NCBI GenBank assembly: GCA_024743435.1
Contig: JANSWO010000001.1
Location: 434,001 to 498,000, forward strand
Direction: 5' to 3'
DNA from: Pseudomonadaceae bacterium
GTDB taxonomy: Bacteria; Pseudomonadota; Gammaproteobacteria; Pseudomonadales; Azotimanducaceae
Length of the DNA stretch: 64,000 nt
This document shows, piece after piece, positions 61,001-64,000 of the stretch; the stretch's first letter is position 1, and the number at the start of each line of letters is the position of its first letter. A model generated the notes under the pieces. The model was not told where the DNA came from. It did not search any database and worked only from the letters and a program-made list of their open reading frames with translations. The translations under genes and the position numbers were made by a program.

Positions 61001-62108
61001 TCCAGACCGCTTGTTGCTTGGCGGTGAATACCGGCTATTCAGCAACCTCAGCCTCATTGCGGAGCAGGAATTCACCTGGGACGATCTGCGCGATACGCAG
61101 GACACTCGCTTCGGCCTGTCCATGCGCCCCTGGACTGGTGGGGATATCAACGCAATCGTTCAGCGCCAGCAGGGTGAGAATGGCGATCGACTCTTCGCCA
61201 CCACTGGCCTTCTGCAGCAGTGGCGTCATGGTGAGCATTGGCTATTTGATGTCGGCCTGGATCGAGTGCACACGATGTCGGGCTCTGCTCAGGCGCAAGA
61301 CCCTGGCGCGCTACTTGCGAACCCCAACGTGGATGTTGCTTCCGGGAGTGTCGGCAACGACTTCACGGCAGCATTTGTCGGCTTTGGCTACCGCCGCGAA
61401 CAATGGGATGTAACTGGCCGGGTCGAGATGCACGCTGGTGATGCCACTGACAAGTGGAACCTGCTCGCAGGGGCGTCGCGCCAGCTCGATGAGGGACGGG
61501 TGCTCTCGAGTTCGCTGCAATGGTTGCTTGAAGATGGCGATGATGGCAGCCGACGCCGAGCCGCTGATTTGCGTGGTGGCCTGGCCTGGCGGCCAGATCA
61601 AGCGCGCTGGTTGTGGCTGGCTCGACTGGATCTGGTAACGGATGACGTCGACAACGCAAGCTTCAGGTTAAGTACACGCAAACTCGTCGCGAACGTACAT
61701 GCCAACGCGACGATGAGCCGCGCAAGCCAGCTTGCTCTGCGCTTTGGCCTGAAGCAGGTCAGACAAACCTTTGATGGCGACAGCTACGATGGCCTTACCG
61801 CGCTCATCGGTGCCGAGTACCGTCATGATATCGGCCGCCGGTTTGACATCGGCCTGCACGGGTCGGTACTGCATACGGCGAACAGCGATACCTCGAAGTA
61901 TGGCGCTGGCGTGTCCGTTGGCGTTAATCCGCTCGACGATGTCTGGATCAGTCTTGGCTACAACCTGATTGGCTTCGCCGACAACGACTTTGATGGCGCT
62001 CAGTACACCGATCAGGGGCTGTTTTTGCGACTGAGAGTGAAGTTGGATCAGAACCTGATCAACCGTTTCTTCAATCGCTCTCTGATTGAGGATGAATTGC
62101 CGAGATAG
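55041..62108 (+). CDS. Giant outer-membrane protein: Ig-like repeats, DUF11, OmpA-like domain and beta-barrel
   Basis: 2355 residues from ATG 55041. A GTG at 55119 would give a tidier 37-residue signal ending VPVHA. Order: shared N-terminal module (ITNTADAQFSIGG, about 67-85); cadherin-like domain to about 185; two tandem ~290-residue repeats (about 193-483 and 491-780), each with a 'GIFVGY(L/I)QT' motif and a carboxypeptidase-regulatory-like part; DUF11 about 784-913; SdrD-B-like about 918-985 (GVRVFDETGSYVVTDIDGRF); OmpA-like peptidoglycan-binding domain about 1150-1266 (VNLVGHADNQPLSERA, GAGDREPIASN, NRRVDVEI); an Ig-like linker; and from about 1533 a long alternating-strand region ending FLRLRVKLDQNLIN, read as a large outer-membrane barrel. 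It probably anchors or exports the upstream secreted proteins. Confidence 0.88.
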   Translation: MLNAYANKDHIVGPTEGFDISRSPRRVRSTFTAPRSGARTLWRCLGSAFLVLAVSVLSVPVHAVPPNTTITNTADAQFSIGGVPFSISDSQSFVTINRAPIGVTLSSSAVEADASGAVVGQLTAIDEDVDDAFVFTVSDPRFEVVGDVLKLRDGETLALGERVDVTVTVTDLAGANASSDSTIVGTPPGSGDNTNAFVRVLQLAPSGGSSTLVNATSCSTSGSDAGPFQTLTVTDFSGANLLVPGSLDLLPSQAFVTGEPLFFELRDLDANEDPSAIEQVGVRITSTLGDEEFLQLSETSVDSGIFVGYLQTVAPTSVVGDCRLATSSNADVTVSYSDPDDPLDSVSANVLVDPLGVVFDSASGRPIDGAVVSLVDNATGLPARVFGDDGVSIYPSTVVSGAGATDASGSVYDFGPGLFRFPFVAAGDYRLEIQPPDRFTYPSIVADAALQLLPDAPYALSGGSRGDAFNVPIGPAVRVDVPLDLQPIVATDSEVSISAFTPSGPSASATPVAAGQCFDGSAFAAQPPPISALGPLVVPGLIDLTPTDRLVRGETAFVEVDDADQNVDAFAPDRIVIEVSSSSGDSERLELVETGNSTGIFVGYIQTSTVSVVPFDCQLEAAAGDELTVSYTDVARPADQTSASALLDGGFRTFLSGDGSVVDGLEVTLVDAVTGLPATNAVFASDGVTPYPATLTSGGSVADPILGTIDFAPGSFRWPVIAPGSYQLAVATPPELLFPSVATDAQIAGLPTVFEVVQGSRGETFAVTAGVGTGFDVPLDQINADIVLTKEASSSTASVGDFVQYRIEVRNAAAAGDVSSLTLLDRLPLGFRLVTSSVRLDGQTTSAVVADDGRSLELTIDRVAAADSRVLSYVAEVTAGTQVGLARNIVSLTGVGVGSSNEASADVEIVDDLFNSSAMIVGQIVEGECDSTGVPVSGVRVFDETGSYVVTDIDGRFHFEDVAPGGHVLQLDTASIPAHLEPVLCDDSNRRAGNSISQFVDVQAGTLWRADFRLQQKPPVLVDVRGQLFADVSAESVGYRFELRAGELAASNAVAIVMLDSALKYVPGSARLNGATINEPEIANGALTFRLADNAGAFAHSIEFAAERIAEPASARFSTKATLLLDSSAGKVRLPVVTSEVSSGGAFVERMEVSATTLFAEASADLDELAIAQLGELASSVARADDIAVNLVGHADNQPLSERALQTFADNQALSEARAAQVAQALEGQLPGNVAIVASGAGDREPIASNKTEIGRAANRRVDVEIRARTNIEEREDDGSVSDVSVISVALAPSAVDSTASRLPAYEEIKAPSFDRAWLAGNYSGRAIAWPTEDHNPAIPAIRLAVAHEPGARVDVQVNGELVNPLTFDGTTADHSTGAAISQWRNLSLAPGDNAIVVSIGAADGSVETLERRVHYAGAPVRAELVEDLSRLEADGIEPPVVAVRLYDIDGYPARPGTTGDFFVDAPYAAFNDARHLNELGGSNTGYQRYVVRNDGLAYIELEPTNDGGEVVLRFQFDRNRADNVRARLKPVAREWILVGYAEGTAGYRALSGAARNDADLGLAEDFVSDSRVAFYAKGQVPGEALLTLAYDSDGNGASDELKRQIDPNRFYTLYGDGSEQRFDARSQRKLYVKLEREDFSAMFGDFDTRFDDTELTRYSRSLNGLRAEYIGDKLGATVFASEADQGLVRDEIRGDGTSGLYRLSSSAIVRNTEQIHIVVRDRFRSERILERTPLTRYLDYTIDYDAGTVFFKQPIASQTPQFNPITIDVEYEVQAGTGDEVIAGGRVAWRLDDEDSEVALTHIRDETSGRGGELTGAHLRWQIGDETMVRAEAATTESDSTPSANAYLVEVERQSSRVAGRAYVREQESGFGLGQQSVGEDGTRKLGVDGEVRLSENVLARAEAFNQEQLDGDGSRRVLSAELERRGQNTRVSGGVRHVSETTADGGAADSELITLGVARQLFAGRLNLSANAELGLAGGAGNTDYPDRLLLGGEYRLFSNLSLIAEQEFTWDDLRDTQDTRFGLSMRPWTGGDINAIVQRQQGENGDRLFATTGLLQQWRHGEHWLFDVGLDRVHTMSGSAQAQDPGALLANPNVDVASGSVGNDFTAAFVGFGYRREQWDVTGRVEMHAGDATDKWNLLAGASRQLDEGRVLSSSLQWLLEDGDDGSRRRAADLRGGLAWRPDQARWLWLARLDLVTDDVDNASFRLSTRKLVANVHANATMSRASQLALRFGLKQVRQTFDGDSYDGLTALIGAEYRHDIGRRFDIGLHGSVLHTANSDTSKYGAGVSVGVNPLDDVWISLGYNLIGFADNDFDGAQYTDQGLFLRLRVKLDQNLINRFFNRSLIEDELPR
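55086..55113 (+). other. Perfect 11-bp hairpin at the 5' end of the giant gene
   Basis: GAGGGCTTCGA (55086-55096) pairs exactly with TCGAAGCCCTC (55103-55113) around TATTTC. If translation starts at 55041 the hairpin covers codons 16-25. If it starts at GTG 55119, the hairpin ends five bases before the start codon. Either way it should affect translation or mRNA level. Confidence 0.75.
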
Positions 62109-62153
62109 GTTTCATTCGTTACTGTCTCGCGCTCTTTTAACAGCGGCGCAGTC

Positions 62154-62372
62154 ATGGCCGGATTCCTTACCCTGGCCAGTCGGGCTGACGTGGTGCGACG
62201 TGCGCTGCGAACGGCTCTTCTAGTCGGCACGCTCCTGATGCTCATCAACCATGGTGACGCTCTCATGGCGGGTGACGTAGACGGGATGAGGCTATTGAGA
62301 ATTGTGCTGACCTTCCTTGTTCCTTATGGAGTGGCGACCTATGCCAGCGTGCAAGCGCTTCGAAAACTCTGA
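62154..62372 (+). CDS. NrtS-like small membrane protein (nitrate/nitrite transporter family)
   Basis: A 72-residue protein with two helices. The pattern RADVVRRALRTALLVGTLLM, then INHGDALMAGD and LTFLVPYGVATYASVQALR, matches the NrtS family, in which small two-helix subunits assemble into a nitrate/nitrite uptake channel in some cyanobacteria. Whether gammaproteobacterial members move nitrate is not known. The gene follows the giant outer-membrane protein by 45 bp, and the downstream receptor gene starts inside its last codons, suggesting cotranscription and coupling with the receptor. Confidence 0.72.
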   Translation: MAGFLTLASRADVVRRALRTALLVGTLLMLINHGDALMAGDVDGMRLLRIVLTFLVPYGVATYASVQALRKL

Positions 62373-64000
62373 TTCGACATCTATTGTGTCGTTATTCGCT
62401 CACTCAAGAGCCTGGCTGGTGGCAGTCGCGGTGTTGACCGTAGCCGTGGCCCCAACCCACGCTGATAGCGCGGCCATTGTTGAGGAAACCGTGGTCTACG
62501 GCAGCCGCTCGGTCGATGACACCGGCGCTTTTACTCAGCTAGCTCGCAAAGAGATTGAAGCCGTGCGGCCGTCGCATCCGAATGAGCTGCTCAATCGGGT
62601 TCCAGGTGTGTGGGTGTCACGTGGTTCCGGACAGGAACATCTGACGGCCATTCGAACAGGCGTGCTGACGGGCGCCGGTGCGTGCGGGGAGTTCTTATAT
62701 CTCGAGAACGGTCTGCCCATTCGTCCACATGGCTTCTGCAACATAAACAATCTGTTCGAGGTGAATCTCGCTCAGGCAGAGGCGGTTGAAGTACTACGCG
62801 GGCCTGCAGGCGCGAGCCTCGGGGGCAATGCGCTGCATGGCGCGATCAATGCAATCTCGGGTCTGCCTGCTGACACGGGGGCGAAGGCCTCGCTGGAAGC
62901 TGGGCCATATGGCTATGGTCAGGGGCGGATCAGCTGGGACGGCGCTAGCGTTCGAGTGGATGCAGTAGCGACGGATAGTGACGGCTACCGTGACGACACG
63001 GGCTACGGCGAGCAGAAATTGAGCATCGCGCAGTCGCTGCAGGCCTTCGGATTTGACGTACTCAACACGCTCTCGGCGACCAATCTGAACCAGGAAACCG
63101 GCGGTTTTGTGCTGGGTGAAAACGCCTACGAAGACGCTGATCTGAAAGACTCGAACCCCAATCCCGAAGCGTACCGGGATGCATTCGCGTTACGCCTGGC
63201 CAGCCGCTGGTCACGTCAGCTCGCAAGCGAGCAAACGCTGAATGTGACGCCTTACTTTCGACGCTCACAGATGACGTTTCTGCAGCACTTCCTGCCGGGC
63301 CAACCCACCGAGGCGAATGAGCAGTCGTCTGCTGGCTTGATGGTGACGATCGAGGGTGGTGACGACTCGCTGAGCTATCGGGTGGGTACCCAGCTTGAGT
63401 GGATGGCGGCGAGCTTGCAGCAGGATCAGGTTGGCCCGACCACTGGATCTGCATTTCTCGTTGAAACCCGGCCGTCCGGGCTGCACTACGATTTTGACGT
63501 CGACAGCCAGTATCTGGCGTTGTTCGGACGGATCGATAAACAAGCCGGCGTCGCATCGATCTGGCTGAGTGGCCGCGTTGAGCAGCTCAGGTACGACTAT
63601 GACAACAAGACGATCAACGGCCGTACTCGAGACGATGGCACGACTTGTGGTTTCGGCGGTTGCCTGTATCAGCGGCCTGCTGACCGGAACGATGACTTCA
63701 CGGATGTCGCGCTGGATCTTGGCATTCGCTTGCCAATCAGCGAACGCCTGGAAGCTTATGCTGCTGTTGCTAGTGCCTTTCGGCCACCCCAGGCGACTGA
63801 GCTCTATCGTCTGCAGCGAGATCAGAGCGTGGCGGATCTGGATTCGGAATCGGTTCGATCAGCGGAAGTTGGCTTTGCGTTATCACTGGCTGATGCTTCG
63901 CTGGACGTTGCGATCTATGACGAGCGGTCGCGCAACGTGATCTTCCGTGACGCATCTGGCTTTAATGTCAGCGATGGACGCTTTCGCTCTACTGGCATTG
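62341..64000 (+). CDS. TonB-dependent outer-membrane receptor, C-terminus beyond the window
   Basis: An open frame from ATG 62341 continues past the window end (553 codons visible). It overlaps the NrtS-like gene by 32 bases. A signal peptide ends APTHA near residue 42. A TonB-box-like IVEETVVYGSR follows, then the plug domain with NELLNRVPGVWVSRGSGQE, GACGEFLYLENGLPIRPHG, FCNINNLFEVN and AEAVEVLRGPAGASLGGNAL. The paired cysteines GAC and GFC in the plug are distinctive of one receptor subgroup. The barrel begins near residue 190. The ligand is unknown. Linkage to an NrtS-like protein hints at nitrogen or small-anion nutrition, which is weak evidence. Confidence 0.9.
   Translation, partial: MPACKRFENSDSTSIVSLFAHSRAWLVAVAVLTVAVAPTHADSAAIVEETVVYGSRSVDDTGAFTQLARKEIEAVRPSHPNELLNRVPGVWVSRGSGQEHLTAIRTGVLTGAGACGEFLYLENGLPIRPHGFCNINNLFEVNLAQAEAVEVLRGPAGASLGGNALHGAINAISGLPADTGAKASLEAGPYGYGQGRISWDGASVRVDAVATDSDGYRDDTGYGEQKLSIAQSLQAFGFDVLNTLSATNLNQETGGFVLGENAYEDADLKDSNPNPEAYRDAFALRLASRWSRQLASEQTLNVTPYFRRSQMTFLQHFLPGQPTEANEQSSAGLMVTIEGGDDSLSYRVGTQLEWMAASLQQDQVGPTTGSAFLVETRPSGLHYDFDVDSQYLALFGRIDKQAGVASIWLSGRVEQLRYDYDNKTINGRTRDDGTTCGFGGCLYQRPADRNDDFTDVALDLGIRLPISERLEAYAAVASAFRPPQATELYRLQRDQSVADLDSESVRSAEVGFALSLADASLDVAIYDERSRNVIFRDASGFNVSDGRFRSTGI

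Overview
The window looks like a chromosomal segment of a free-living, moderately GC-rich gammaproteobacterium. The evidence is the housekeeping set (AcnA, ThrRS, Prc, LepB, BolA, TtcA, TrhO, YaaA), the TesA/YbbA/YbbP divergon, and outer-membrane systems (a TonB-dependent receptor and a very large OmpA/beta-barrel protein). Genus cannot be read from the sequence. A marine Woeseiales, Chromatiales or Xanthomonadales-like organism is a guess. I see no tRNA, rRNA, CRISPR array, transposase or phage gene.

Layout. 1-11 kb: an edge-truncated secreted protein, a carotenoid oxygenase, a DUF1800/DUF1501 secreted pair, a double-glycine-leader peptide with a nearby small membrane protein, a YcaQ-type DNA glycosylase, gamma-glutamyltransferase, thiopurine methyltransferase and a small heat-shock protein. 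11-20 kb: an SDR, a voltage-gated K+ channel with a C-terminal zinc ribbon, aconitase, a DASS transporter with TrkA-C domains and an MscS channel. 20-27 kb: thrS behind a threonine-rich leader peptide and a terminator/antiterminator, then Prc, an FKBP isomerase and signal peptidase. 27-44 kb: a Nat-type ABC exporter, DUF1244, TerC, enoyl-CoA hydratase, YaaA, PP2C, BolA, TrhO, tesA-tetR facing ybbA-ybbP, a GGDEF/EAL protein, ttcA and an isoprenylcysteine/PEMT-like methyltransferase.

44-64 kb is the most unusual region. A minus-strand operon encodes an OmpR-type response regulator followed by a 2094-residue protein that joins a Ser/Thr kinase, an AAA ATPase, a TPR-like region, GAF, PAS, histidine kinase, receiver and HPt. 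Across a 515-bp gap, on the plus strand, lie three secreted DUF11-type proteins and a 2355-residue outer-membrane protein (Ig-like repeats, DUF11, SdrD-B-like, OmpA-like and a large C-terminal beta-barrel). An NrtS-like protein and an overlapping TonB-dependent receptor follow. I infer a cell-surface apparatus that the divergent phosphorelay may control.

Non-coding highlights. The thrS leader encodes MMSVTGRTPDMDTTTTI, followed by mutually exclusive antiterminator and terminator stems. A dispersed hairpin repeat occurs at about 16.9 and 22.5 kb with compensatory stem changes between copies. Perfect hairpins sit in every spacer of the DUF11 operon.
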